Shown here one piece after another: positions 10,401 to 16,657 of a stretch of 18,205 nt of DNA. Every line of letters begins with the position of its first letter. The first letter of the stretch is position 1. The notes under the pieces were generated by a model, which was not told where the DNA came from, ran no database searches, and worked only from the letters and a program-made list of their open reading frames with translations. The stretch comes from Bordetella parapertussis (GTDB lineage: Bacteria > Pseudomonadota > Gammaproteobacteria > Burkholderiales > Burkholderiaceae_C): the NCBI GenBank assembly GCA_945899335.1, contig CAMDIP010000009.1, positions 1 through 18,205 of the forward strand, in the 5' to 3' direction. The position numbers were made by a program, and so were the translations under genes.

Positions 10401-10569
10401 GCTGGGACTGGCGGTGCTGGGGGGCTTGGTGCTGAGCCAGCTCTTGACCTTGTTCACCACGCCCATCGTGTTTGTGGGCTTGGAGGCGTTGCGAAGCCGT
10501 TGGTTGGCTTGGCGCAGTGCCAAATCAGTCGTGCTAACTTCCGTGGTTTCTGGTGGGAGAGTGGTATGA
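7480..10569 (+). CDS. mdtC: RND efflux permease, MdtC-like
   Basis: A 1029-residue RND permease, a clear paralogue of the preceding gene: both begin with a PVAT...L...G helix and [18 protein letters not shown], and both keep the helix-4 aspartates at the same residue numbers (here [14 protein letters not shown], Asp401 and Asp402) and the helix-10 lysine ([13 protein letters not shown], Lys912/Lys913). Two periplasmic porter loops alternate with two helix clusters in the usual order. In MdtBC systems both proteins form one mixed trimer that pumps bile salts and other amphiphiles in the known cases; the substrate here is unknown. I chose the ATG at 7480, which gives the normal N-terminus and an ATGA overlap with mdtB; the frame is open further upstream but that extension is not protein-like. 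Its stop overlaps the outer-membrane gene by ATGA. Confidence 0.92.
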   Translation: MNMSAPFIARPVATTLLSLGLALAGALAYVQLPVAPLPQVDFPTISVQANLPGASPETMAATVATPLERVLGNIAGVTEMTSSSSQGSTRVTLQFELDRNINGAAREVQAAINTAQPLLPTGMPSRPTYKKVNPADSPMLVLALTSDTYTRGQMYDMASTTLAQRLAQVDGVGQVTIGGGALPAVRIALDPHKLSAAGISLEMVRQAVVANNAHRPKGVVEDEAQAWQIEANDQARTAQDYAPLILRYVNGQALRLQDVAQVQDSVQDVRTDGVSQGQPAVLLVLNLQPGGNVIETVDRVRSILPMLEAGLPAAVQMAVVLDRSPTVRASLLEIQKSLVLSMALVILVVALFLKRWQTALIPAVALPLSLAGTCVVMYLMGLSLNNLTLMALTIATGFVVDDAIVVLENITRQRERGVPLLQACLQGSRDIGFTVVAISISLVAVFIPILFMGGMLGRLFREFAVVMTAAIMVSMLVSLTTTPMMCAALLPRQLSQPRRPRRSKWLRIYKHGLAWALRHPWLMWLVLVAAIALNVTLYRAIPKGFFPQQDTGRINGFIRADQSSSFQAMQQRLHTMLAIVQADPAVETVTGFTGEGQRNAARMFLTLKPRDQRDASAEQVVARLRKQLSKEAGARLFLTPVQDIRVGGRVSNSEYEFSIKADDLSQLREWEPKLRRALAKLKELEDVSSDFEERGLQTSVVIDRDAAARLGLSVRAIDTVLSNGFSQRQIGVIYNPLNQYRVVMELAPPYLQNAEALQRLQFINDRGQAVPFSSFARIELTNTALSVSHEGGVPSDTFSFSLAPGVSLSQATQAINATVAELNLPVSVRGSFAGTANAFQRSLETQPLLILSALLTLYLVLGILYENLLHPLTILSTLPSAGLGALLTLMAMGTEFSIIAMIGVILLIGIVKKNAILMIDFALQKQRLGRSPAQAIYLSAQQRLRPILMTTAAAMLGAIPLALAYGVGAELRQPLGLAVLGGLVLSQLLTLFTTPIVFVGLEALRSRWLAWRSAKSVVLTSVVSGGRVV

Positions 10570-11978
10570 GTATGCGGCGGCCAAGGAAGGCAAAAACGCT
10601 TTCAGCGATTGCGCTTTGCTTGTTGCTCGCAGGCTGTGCCAGTTGGTTCAAAAAGCCTGTTGTCGTAAAGCCCACGGCTCGCGCACCCGAAAGCTTTGGT
10701 GCGCCACAAACAGCCAATGCAGCGGGTGATGCGGTGGACCGTTCTTGGTGGACTTTGTTTCAAGACCCTGTACTCAATGGTTTGCAAGCGCAACTTGAAA
10801 CAGGCAATTTGAATTTGCAACTGTTGTCTGCCAAAGTGCGCCAAGCCCAAGCCAGTGTGGCTGCGTCACAAGCCAGTTTGTGGCCCAGTGTGTCGGTAAC
10901 TGCTGGTGCAGCGCGTTCCGTCAGCAGCGGCGGCGGGGCAGCATCCAGCAGCGCAAGCGTCAACTTGCCCTTGACGTGGGAGCTCGATGTTTGGGGTCGC
11001 ATCGACTTGCAAACCCAAGCGGCGCAGGCCAACGCCTTGGCGAGTCAAGAAGATTTGGCGCTGGCGCGTTTGTCGGCGCAAGCGACCTTGGTGCAAACCT
11101 ATATCGCTATGCGCACCGCTGAGCGTCAACAAGCGGTGGTGGAAAAAGCGCAAGTGGCTTACGAGCGTGCCTTGACCTTGACGCGCTACCGCTACGACGC
11201 TGGTGTGGTGTCTGCGGCAGATGTGGCGCAGGCCGAGTCGCAATGGCAAAGCACGGTGGCGCAACGTATCGATGTCGAAACAACGCGCCAACAACTGACC
11301 CACAGCTTGGCCGTGTTACTGGGCCAAGCGCCATCGGCTTTGCAGATGGCCGCGTCGCAAGCTTTGCCTGCGCTGCCCGCCTTGCCCACGGTGTTGCCAG
11401 CCTCTTTGCTGCAACGCCGCCCCGATATTCGTGCCGCAGAAATACGGGTGATGGGCGCCCAAGCGCAACTGGGGGTGGCGCAGACCGCTTTCTTTCCCAC
11501 CTTCAGTTTTGCTGCCAGCACCGGTTACAAAAGTACCGAGTTGGCGAGCTTGTTCAATGCCTCTTCCCGACTGTGGTCTTTGGGGCCGTCGTTGGCCTTG
11601 TCTTTGTTCGATGGCGGACAGCGCCAAGCCGCCAAGGACGATGCCCGCGCCGCCTTGGAAGTGGCACTTCTCAACTACCAGCAAACCGTGCTGACCCTCT
11701 TACAAGAGGTGGAGGACAACTTGGTGGCGACCCATCAGTTGCAGGCGCAAGAAGCAGCGCAAGCACAGGCCTTGCAAGCCGCAGAGCGCAATTTGCGCAT
11801 CACCGAAGCGCAGTACGCAGCAGGCACGGTCAGTTACTTGAATGTGGTCACAGCCCAAGCCAGTGCGCTTGCCGCACAGCGAAATTTGCTCGATGTGCAA
11901 AGTCGCCGCGCTTTGGCTGTCACCCAGTTGCTGAAGAATTTGGCAGGCCGTTGGGACGCCGAAACTGCTTCGAAATGA
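10566..11978 (+). CDS. NodT-family outer-membrane efflux lipoprotein
   Basis: A 470-residue TolC-like outer-membrane channel subunit. The N-terminus has a basic stretch RRPRKAK, a hydrophobic core and the lipobox LLAGC with Cys24, so it is expected to be lipidated and sorted to the outer membrane. Two OEP repeats follow, each with long Ala/Gln-rich helices; typical family features include DRSWWTLFQDPVLN, LTWELDVWGRID, LTRYRYDAGVVSAADVAQAE, LLQRRPDIRAAE and a second YAAGTVSYLNVVTAQ near the C-terminus. The ATG at 10566 overlaps the mdtC stop (ATGA) and gives the proper lipoprotein signal. It completes the tripartite pump encoded by the two permeases and the adaptor. Its TGA directly abuts the convergent cca stop, leaving no room for a private terminator after the gene. 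Confidence 0.92.
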   Translation: MSMRRPRKAKTLSAIALCLLLAGCASWFKKPVVVKPTARAPESFGAPQTANAAGDAVDRSWWTLFQDPVLNGLQAQLETGNLNLQLLSAKVRQAQASVAASQASLWPSVSVTAGAARSVSSGGGAASSSASVNLPLTWELDVWGRIDLQTQAAQANALASQEDLALARLSAQATLVQTYIAMRTAERQQAVVEKAQVAYERALTLTRYRYDAGVVSAADVAQAESQWQSTVAQRIDVETTRQQLTHSLAVLLGQAPSALQMAASQALPALPALPTVLPASLLQRRPDIRAAEIRVMGAQAQLGVAQTAFFPTFSFAASTGYKSTELASLFNASSRLWSLGPSLALSLFDGGQRQAAKDDARAALEVALLNYQQTVLTLLQEVEDNLVATHQLQAQEAAQAQALQAAERNLRITEAQYAAGTVSYLNVVTAQASALAAQRNLLDVQSRRALAVTQLLKNLAGRWDAETASK

Positions 11979-11981
11979 TCA
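11976..11981. other. Back-to-back stop codons of convergent genes (TGATCA)
   Basis: The TGA of the outer-membrane efflux gene (11976-11978) is followed at once by the complement of the cca stop TGA (11979-11981), giving the palindrome TGATCA. There is no intergenic DNA and no hairpin with a T-tract at the junction, so transcripts from both sides probably run into the other gene before ending. Confidence 0.9.
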
Positions 11982-13205
11982 ACTCGCGATGGCTGCCTTG
12001 AGGGCAAGGACACGGGCAGCGTCAATATGCTGGCCTATGTGAGCGCCTTTCAAACCGCGTTGCATGGCTTGATCAGATAGCGTAGTGGTATCCACCGACA
12101 AGGCGGCGTTGAGCAAACCACGCAGGTGCGCGGCTTGCGGGTAAGCGCGCTCTTGCAAGCCCAGTCTCCCGCGGGCATCGCATTCACAGGCTTGCAACAC
12201 TTGCGAAAAACGCTCGGGTCGGCGCAGGGCATCGCAGCGCACCAGCAAACGCAATACCGATTCAGCACTGAGACGCAAGCAACCGTGGATATGTCCGTGT
12301 TCACGCGCAACCACCTCGGCCAGTTCTTTGCAGTGTTGCGGCACCCGCAACCGCTCGCAGACAGCACGTAGCAGTTTGACGCTGCGCCCCTCATGGCCGA
12401 TGTGGCGTGGCAAGGCGCTGGGGTGGGTGTTGCCCTTGCCTAAATCGTGGCACAGGGCTGCAAAGCGCACCTCCAAGGGCATGTTCATGCGAGCGCATTG
12501 GTCGAGCACCATCTCGAGATGCACGCCGGTGTCCACCTCGGGGTGGTGTTCTACCGGTTGCGGCACGCCGTATAAGCGAGCGACTTCAGGCAACAAGATT
12601 TGCAAAGCGCCGCAGTCGCGCAACACCTGCAACATGCGCGAGGGTTGGTGGCCCATCAAGCCTTTGGCCAATTCTTGCCACACACGTTCGGCCACCAACG
12701 CCTTGACCTCGCCGTCTTGCACCATCTCCACCATCAAAGCTTGGGTTTCAGGTGCGACGACAAAGTGGGGGAAACGTGCCGCAAACCTTGCCAAACGCAA
12801 GATGCGCACAGGGTCTTCACGAAAGGCCAAGCTGACATGGCGCAGCACACCTTCTTTTAAATCGCGCTCACCGCCATAGGGGTCTGTTAGTTGACCTTGT
12901 GCGTCTTGGGCGATGGCGTTGATGGTGAGGTCGCGCCGTGCCAAGTCTTGCTCTAGCGTGACTTCAGGTGCGGCATGGATTACAAAGCCTTTGTAGCCTG
13001 GTGCGGTTTTGCGTTCCGTTCGAGCCAGTGCGTATTCGTCTTTGTTGTGGGGATGTAAAAACACCGGAAAGTCTTTGCCCACAGGGAGAAAACCTTGGGC
13101 GAGCATCTCTTCGGGGGTGCTGCCTACCACCACCCAGTCACGGTCGCTGCCATTGATGCCCAGCAATGCGTCTCGCACCGCGCCACCCACCAAATAGGTT
13201 TGCAT
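11979..13205 (-). CDS. cca: Multifunctional CCA tRNA nucleotidyltransferase
   Basis: Cca adds or repairs the 3'-terminal CCA of tRNAs from CTP and ATP in the cytoplasm. The 408-residue protein opens with YLVGGAVRD (4-12), followed by the catalytic GSDRD with Asp21 and Asp23 that bind metal, then RRDLTINAIAQD and EDPVRILRLARFAARF of the neck/head region. A C-terminal HD domain is present, with ALCHDLGKG (His253, Asp254), as in the gamma/beta-proteobacterial enzymes that also have phosphodiesterase and phosphatase activity. Length agrees with the E. coli enzyme of about 412 residues. The ATG at 13205 gives the standard N-terminus; a TTG at 13214, overlapping the upstream stop as TTGA, would add three residues. 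It follows the NDUFA9-like gene by 5 bases and is probably co-transcribed with it. Confidence 0.95.
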   Translation of the reverse strand: MQTYLVGGAVRDALLGINGSDRDWVVVGSTPEEMLAQGFLPVGKDFPVFLHPHNKDEYALARTERKTAPGYKGFVIHAAPEVTLEQDLARRDLTINAIAQDAQGQLTDPYGGERDLKEGVLRHVSLAFREDPVRILRLARFAARFPHFVVAPETQALMVEMVQDGEVKALVAERVWQELAKGLMGHQPSRMLQVLRDCGALQILLPEVARLYGVPQPVEHHPEVDTGVHLEMVLDQCARMNMPLEVRFAALCHDLGKGNTHPSALPRHIGHEGRSVKLLRAVCERLRVPQHCKELAEVVAREHGHIHGCLRLSAESVLRLLVRCDALRRPERFSQVLQACECDARGRLGLQERAYPQAAHLRGLLNAALSVDTTTLSDQAMQRGLKGAHIGQHIDAARVLALKAAIAS

Positions 13206-13210
13206 GGTTT

Positions 13211-14104
13211 TCAAGGCAAAGTAAACACACTGGCCAAGCTCGCCGGTGTTGGTACGCCCAAGGCGCTCAAACCCAGGGCTGCGCCGCTGGCCACGTTATC
13301 GACTTGCATGGAAGCCACGTTGTCGCGACTCATCAAGGTTGGGCCTGGCAGTTGCTCCATCACCCAAGCTTGCACGTAGGCCAACGCGTTAGGCAAAGGA
13401 ATGACCCAACGCGGGTGTTGTGCCCATATACCCGCGTGTTCTACCAACTGCTGCAAGGTAAAGATTTGTGGTCCGACGAGTTCGTAGCTGGGACCCGCTG
13501 TGGCTGGGTGCATCACTGCATACACCACAGCTTGTGCAACATCGTGAACCCATACCGGCTGAAAACGGGTGTGTGCGCCGGCAAGCGGCACCACCGGTGC
13601 CAAGGCTTGCAATTTGGCAAACACATTGATGAAGGCATCGTCTTCGCCAAAGACCACGCTGGGGCGCAAAACCGTCAGCGCCAAACCTTGGGGCACATGC
13701 TCTTGCAAGACCTGTTCACCATGCGCCTTGCTGCGTTGGTACATGGACGGTGCATTCATATCCGCACCCAAGGCGCTGATATGCACCAGTCGATTGACGC
13801 CTGCAACCAAACATGCCTTGGCCAACAGCGCAGGCAGTTGCACATGGGCTTTGTCGAATTGCGCTTGGGTGCCGTGCAAGATGGCAATCAGGTTGATGAC
13901 CGCATCGTGCCCGGGCAGCAAAGCCGCCAGCTGCGCGGGGTCGTGTACATCGGCTTGCACCACCGACACCATGGGCAGCATTTGCACCGAACGCGCTGGC
14001 AAGCGGCGTGTGGGCACCGTGATGTGAACACCTGCTCGGTTCAAAGCCTCGCACACATGGCGACCCACAAAACCGCTTCCACCTAAGACCAAAATATTTT
14101 TCAT
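13211..14104 (-). CDS. NDUFA9-like NAD(P)-binding protein (atypical extended SDR)
   Basis: A 297-residue protein with an N-terminal Rossmann motif LVLGGSGFVG (5-14) and the atypical extended SDR pattern found in complex I subunit NDUFA9 and its bacterial relatives. DAVINLIAILHG follows the fourth strand, HISALGAD (108-115) carries Ser110, and MYQRSK gives Tyr122 and Lys126 in a YxxxK arrangement. VVFGEDDAFINVFAKL and the later VHDVAQAVV are typical of the family. Bacterial members are soluble and their role is not settled; ties to quinone biosynthesis or respiratory complexes have been proposed for relatives. It lies just upstream of cca on the same strand and is divergent from transaldolase across 74 bases. 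Family assignment is firm; function is not. Confidence 0.85.
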   Translation of the reverse strand: MKNILVLGGSGFVGRHVCEALNRAGVHITVPTRRLPARSVQMLPMVSVVQADVHDPAQLAALLPGHDAVINLIAILHGTQAQFDKAHVQLPALLAKACLVAGVNRLVHISALGADMNAPSMYQRSKAHGEQVLQEHVPQGLALTVLRPSVVFGEDDAFINVFAKLQALAPVVPLAGAHTRFQPVWVHDVAQAVVYAVMHPATAGPSYELVGPQIFTLQQLVEHAGIWAQHPRWVIPLPNALAYVQAWVMEQLPGPTLMSRDNVASMQVDNVASGAALGLSALGVPTPASLASVFTLP

Positions 14105-14178
14105 AAGTCAGACTGTAGCGGTATTGCCGCTCAGGTTTAAGTCAACGACACAACGGGCTTGAAAGAGATAATGCAGTG
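14105..14178. promoter_or_regulatory. Divergent promoter region with a 15-base inverted repeat
   Basis: These 74 bases must hold the promoters for the NDUFA9-like gene (leftward) and transaldolase (rightward). An inverted repeat AGCGG-N5-CCGCT lies at 14117-14131, 13 bases upstream of the leftward start codon, where it could be an operator or a leader hairpin. A GATAAT at 14167-14172 resembles a -10 box, but it is only 7 bases from the transaldolase ATG and no good -35 box precedes it. A TTGACT (14145-14140, minus strand) resembles a -35 box, without a convincing partner. AGAG at 14164-14167 may act as a weak ribosome-binding site for transaldolase. Confidence 0.35.
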
Positions 14179-15120
14179 ATGAACCAACTCGATGCTTTAA
14201 AGCAATTCACCACCGTGGTGGCCGACACCGGCGATTTCCGTCAAATCGCCCAATTTCAGCCAACAGACGCCACCACCAACCCCTCGCTCATTCTTAAAGC
14301 GGTGCAAATGCCCGTCTACCGCGCACTGCTGGATGAAACTTTGGCACAGCACCCCAAAGCCGCTCAGGATGAAAACATGGATCGCTTGCTGGTGCGCTTT
14401 GGTTGCGAGATTTTGTCTTTGCTGCCTGGGCGTGTGTCCACCGAAGTCGATGCCCGTTTGAGCTTTGACACTGACGCCACCCTTGTGCGGGCGCGGCGCA
14501 TCACCCAGTTGTACCAAGCGCAAGGCATAGACACGCAAAAGCGGGTGCTCATCAAAATCGCAGCCACTTGGGAGGGTATACAAGCTGCGCAGGTGTTAGA
14601 GCGCGAAGGCATTCACACCAACCTCACTTTGTTGTTTGCGTTTGCCCAGGCCGTGGCGTGTGCGCAAGCGGGGGTGAAACTCATTTCCCCTTTTGTGGGG
14701 CGTATTTACGACTGGCACAAAAAGGCCACGGGTGCGGCGTGGGACGAGGCAGAACGTGCTGGTGTGAACGATCCAGGTGTGCAAAGCGTTCGCCATATTT
14801 ACAACTACTACAAGCAACATGGCGTGACTACTGAGGTGATGGGTGCGAGCTTTCGCAACATTGGGCAAATCACCGCATTGGCAGGTTGCGATTTGCTCAC
14901 CATCTCGCCTGAGTTGCTGGCGCAGTTGCAGGCGCAAACCGCACCGCTTTCTTCTGCGCTCAGTTTGGCGCAGGCACAAGCGAAGCCCATCGAGCGTGTC
15001 ACGCTGAACGAGGCGCAGTTTCGTTTTGCCCTGAATGAAGACGCCATGGCCAGCGACAAACTGGCAGAGGGCATTCGCGCTTTTTGCGCCGATGCCCGAA
15101 AACTTGATGCACTTATGTAA
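14179..15120 (+). CDS. tal: Transaldolase
   Basis: Transaldolase moves a dihydroxyacetone unit between sugar phosphates in the non-oxidative pentose phosphate pathway, in the cytoplasm. The 313-residue protein matches the TalB class: [17 protein letters not shown] at the N-terminus, the signature [18 protein letters not shown], and [12 protein letters not shown] with Lys126 as the Schiff-base lysine (Lys132 in E. coli TalB). [12 protein letters not shown] and VMGASFRN are also present, and the C-terminus ends in a normal [15 protein letters not shown]. The ATG at 14179 is preceded directly by an in-frame GTG at 14176 that could serve as an alternative start. It is alone on this strand; the next gene downstream is convergent. 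No strong terminator is seen after the TAA; a 4-bp GCCT/AGGC stem at 15121-15132 lacks a T-tract. Confidence 0.95.
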   Translation: MNQLDALKQFTTVVADTGDFRQIAQFQPTDATTNPSLILKAVQMPVYRALLDETLAQHPKAAQDENMDRLLVRFGCEILSLLPGRVSTEVDARLSFDTDATLVRARRITQLYQAQGIDTQKRVLIKIAATWEGIQAAQVLEREGIHTNLTLLFAFAQAVACAQAGVKLISPFVGRIYDWHKKATGAAWDEAERAGVNDPGVQSVRHIYNYYKQHGVTTEVMGASFRNIGQITALAGCDLLTISPELLAQLQAQTAPLSSALSLAQAQAKPIERVTLNEAQFRFALNEDAMASDKLAEGIRAFCADARKLDALM

Positions 15121-15155
15121 GCCTAAAGAGGCGCCATGGCGAGTTTTATGACTTC

Positions 15156-15183
15156 ATTGCGAAGCCCGAAGGACTGAAGCAAT
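15156..15183. repeat. Small palindromic repeat of the TCATTGCGA...GAAGCAATC type
   Basis: A 28-base imperfect inverted repeat: outer arms ATTGC (15156-15160) and GCAAT (15179-15183), an internal loop, then an inner stem AGCCC/GGACT with one mismatch around a GAA loop. The flanks read TTCATTGCGA and GAAGCAATCTC. This resembles a short palindromic element scattered through many unrelated bacterial genomes. The resemblance is from memory, so copy number in this genome would have to be counted. It has no T-tract, so it is not a classical terminator. Confidence 0.5.
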
Positions 15184-15187
15184 CTCG

Positions 15188-15388
15188 CTATGCATATTGG
15201 TCCACCGCCGCACCCTTGTCAAAGCGCAGGGGCGGGTGCTTCACGCGGCGCGGCTCATGGCGCTGGCAAGCGGCTGGCATGGCGTGATGAGGTCCCCAGG
15301 CGAAACCCAACACACAGCCGTCGTCTTGCCGGCTGGGCGTTTTCAAGGTCTGTAGCGACCTGATTTCCTTGAGTACGATGGGTCTCAT
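15188..15388 (-). CDS. Doubtful small ORF, 66 codons, unrecognised
   Basis: An ORF that would encode a 66-residue basic protein, beginning MRPIVLKEIRSLQTLKTPS and ending in a His/Arg/Pro-containing tail, with no membrane helix or motif I recognise. A TTG one codon upstream (15391) is an alternative start. Codon use is compatible with the neighbours (GTG, TTG, CGC, GCC), and the AT-rich DNA directly upstream could hold a promoter. Against it: no Shine-Dalgarno sequence is visible, its 3' end runs almost into the palindromic repeat, and its composition is unlike a folded protein. It may be a real small gene, a remnant of a larger one, or chance. Confidence 0.3.
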   Translation of the reverse strand: MRPIVLKEIRSLQTLKTPSRQDDGCVLGFAWGPHHAMPAACQRHEPRRVKHPPLRFDKGAAVDQYA

Positions 15389-15399
15389 CAATATGCGAT

Positions 15400-15498
15400 G
15401 TGAATTAAAGTACTCAAATATTAATCGATAAACACCTTAAATTAATTATTTAATAGTAAATTTTTGTAATTTTGTGTATTTTTATCCACACAAAGTAT
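15400..15498. other. AT-rich patch with two dyads
   Basis: About 100 bases that are overwhelmingly A and T in a window otherwise rich in G and C. It contains a perfect dyad TTAAAT-N5-ATTTAA (15437-15453) and a dyad TTTGTGT-N10-ACACAAA (15471-15494) just after the ChaN-family stop codon. The second could be a weak 3'-end hairpin for the leftward gene, but no T-tract follows on the minus strand. The patch could also be a promoter for the small ORF at 15188-15388, a target for AT-binding nucleoid proteins, or the scar of an insertion. Confidence 0.45.
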
Positions 15499-16425
15499 TC
15501 ATTTTTTTCGCAAACTTTCACAGGGGTCTTTGCGGGGATGGGGTGGCGTGAGCCACACATAGTCCGCTTGCTGCGCCAATTCAGCCAAAAACGCTTGTTT
15601 TTCTGGGCTGGGCCGCGTGTCGTCCCACTCCATGAACAGTACGCTCAGTGTGTGCAAGTGCGGTGAAGATTTGTACACAACAAAAGGCACACCCAAGTGC
15701 TTCCAAGCATGTCCATTGCCCGCCACCACAATGCTTGGCAGGTGTGCGAGTGCAACTTCGGCCATGGCCGCGTCGCGTCCGCGTTGCACCGCGGCCATGC
15801 CCTCGAACATGCTGGCTGGCATGGCGCCGCAGTGCCCTTGGTCGATTTCTTCTTCCAATGCTTTGCTTTGCTGCACGTCAAAAGGGGCTTGCGCCAGCAG
15901 CGAACGCACGGCTTCGGGCAGGCTTTGGCCGCGGGTTTTGAACACTTCTTTGATGGACTCGCCTGGCAAATTGCCACCCATGAGGGGCATCTTCATTGAA
16001 GTGACCGCTTCAAACACGGGCTGGTGCAAAGGCCAGCCCCAGCCTTTAGCGTCAAACCCAGCAGCTTCTAAGCCTGTCAATAACTCTCCACCCCCCTTGA
16101 AACGAAGGCGCCAGCTCAAATGTTCAGCCACCACCGTTTTACTCGCAGCAGGTAATTGACGTAGCAACTCCCCACGCAGTTGGTGGTGCCGCGGGTTGTC
16201 ATGAACTTCGCCAAGCACAGCGACATCAGCGCTGATAACAGCTTGTAACAACTGCCCCACGCTGATGGGTGCCATGTCCGACATCCGAACAATGGGTGCT
16301 TCGGGGGGAGCGGGTTCTAAAGCCCAAGCCGGATGCAAGAAAAACAGGCTACCCAGGCTGCACAAGGCCAAGCTAAGGTTTTTTTTGAGCGGCGGCGATA
16401 TCGGCTGGAACGGTTGAAATCTCAT
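15499..16425 (-). CDS. ChaN-family protein (haem/iron-related), with signal peptide
   Basis: A 308-residue protein of the ChaN-like family (PF04187). Characterised relatives bind haem and are linked to iron uptake; the function here is inferred. The N-terminus has PPLKK, a hydrophobic stretch LSLALCSLGSLFFL (17-30) and a likely signal-peptidase I site after HPAWA (31-35), so it should be exported. A cysteine at 22 does not sit in a normal lipobox. The family core VAVLGEVHDNPRHHQLR (68-84) and the C-terminal VVAGNGHAWKHLGVPFVVY are clear; the protein ends in a basic CESLRKK. I chose the ATG at 16425; an in-frame GTG at 16467 would add 14 residues before the signal peptide and is less likely. 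It is the next intact gene after groL, but a strong terminator between them argues for its own promoter. Its first 50 or so bases overlap a broken coding-like fragment. Confidence 0.85.
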   Translation of the reverse strand: MRFQPFQPISPPLKKNLSLALCSLGSLFFLHPAWALEPAPPEAPIVRMSDMAPISVGQLLQAVISADVAVLGEVHDNPRHHQLRGELLRQLPAASKTVVAEHLSWRLRFKGGGELLTGLEAAGFDAKGWGWPLHQPVFEAVTSMKMPLMGGNLPGESIKEVFKTRGQSLPEAVRSLLAQAPFDVQQSKALEEEIDQGHCGAMPASMFEGMAAVQRGRDAAMAEVALAHLPSIVVAGNGHAWKHLGVPFVVYKSSPHLHTLSVLFMEWDDTRPSPEKQAFLAELAQQADYVWLTPPHPRKDPCESLRKK

Positions 16426-16533
16426 AAATGATGTCTTTGGCAAGTTCGGGGTAGTCGCCTTCCTCACTTAAACGGTAGAGGGGAACAAGGGCGCCAATTC
16501 GGTGAGGTAATTGCTGTTGATATCGCGCACCAT
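16373..16533 (-). pseudogene. Frame-broken coding-like fragment between groL and the ChaN-family gene
   Basis: An ATG at 16533 opens MVRDINSNYLTELAPLFP and reaches a stop at 16468. In the frame one base earlier the reading continues as PLYRLSEEGDYPELAKD and onward to a TAG at 16373. The two halves join into a plausible acidic, soluble 53-residue sequence if one C is added to the C4 run at 16483-16480 (minus strand). The first frame also continues upstream of the ATG as LHGHFVR until a TAG at 16557. I do not recognise the protein. It could be the remnant of a gene, a gene with a sequencing error in a homopolymer, or a leader peptide; the 3' half overlaps the start of the ChaN-family gene in another frame. 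Confidence 0.4.
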
Positions 16534-16581
16534 GCGGACGAAATGTCCATGCAGCTATTGTGTCGCAACTGAAGTTGTCAT

Positions 16582-16615
16582 AAAAAACCCCGCAAGGCGC
16601 GAACCTTGCGGGGTT
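16582..16615 (-). terminator. Intrinsic terminator of groL
   Basis: On the minus strand, 43 bases after the groL stop, a perfect 12-bp stem AACCCCGCAAGG/CCTTGCGGGGTT with a 6-base loop is followed by a run of T (TTTTTT, positions 16587-16582, which includes the last two stem bases). This is a textbook rho-independent terminator for the leftward groL transcript. Confidence 0.93.
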
Positions 16616-16625
16616 GATGGGGCTG

Positions 16626-16643
16626 AAACGCCGTTAGGCGTTT
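16626..16643 (-). other. Second hairpin just upstream of the groL terminator
   Basis: A perfect 7-bp stem AAACGCC/GGCGTTT with a 4-base loop, lying between the groL stop and the main terminator. It has no T-tract of its own. It may stabilise the 3' end of the groL mRNA or assist termination. Confidence 0.6.
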
Positions 16644-16657
16644 GCGGCAAGAGGCAA

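Larger units (their letters stand above)
15121..15498. other. 378-base stretch between convergent genes
   Basis: This stretch separates transaldolase and the ChaN-family gene. The left part (to about 15385) has the base composition of the neighbours and holds a palindromic repeat and one doubtful small ORF on the minus strand. The right part (about 15400-15500) is strikingly AT-rich, with runs such as TTAAATTAATTATTTAA. No recognisable RNA gene, insertion sequence or strong T-tailed terminator was found. Confidence 0.7.

Noticed and set aside
13166..14086. A 306-codon plus-strand frame opposite the NDUFA9-like gene
   Set aside because: The translation is rich in His, Arg, Gln and Cys without family features; the minus-strand gene explains the sequence.
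15121..15132. GCCT-AAAG-AGGC hairpin right after transaldolase as a terminator
   Set aside because: The stem is only 4 bp and no T-tract follows directly.
15471..15494. TTTGTGT/ACACAAA dyad as the terminator of the ChaN-family gene
   Set aside because: The AU-rich 7-bp stem with a 10-base loop is weak, and the minus strand continues with A-rich rather than T-rich sequence.
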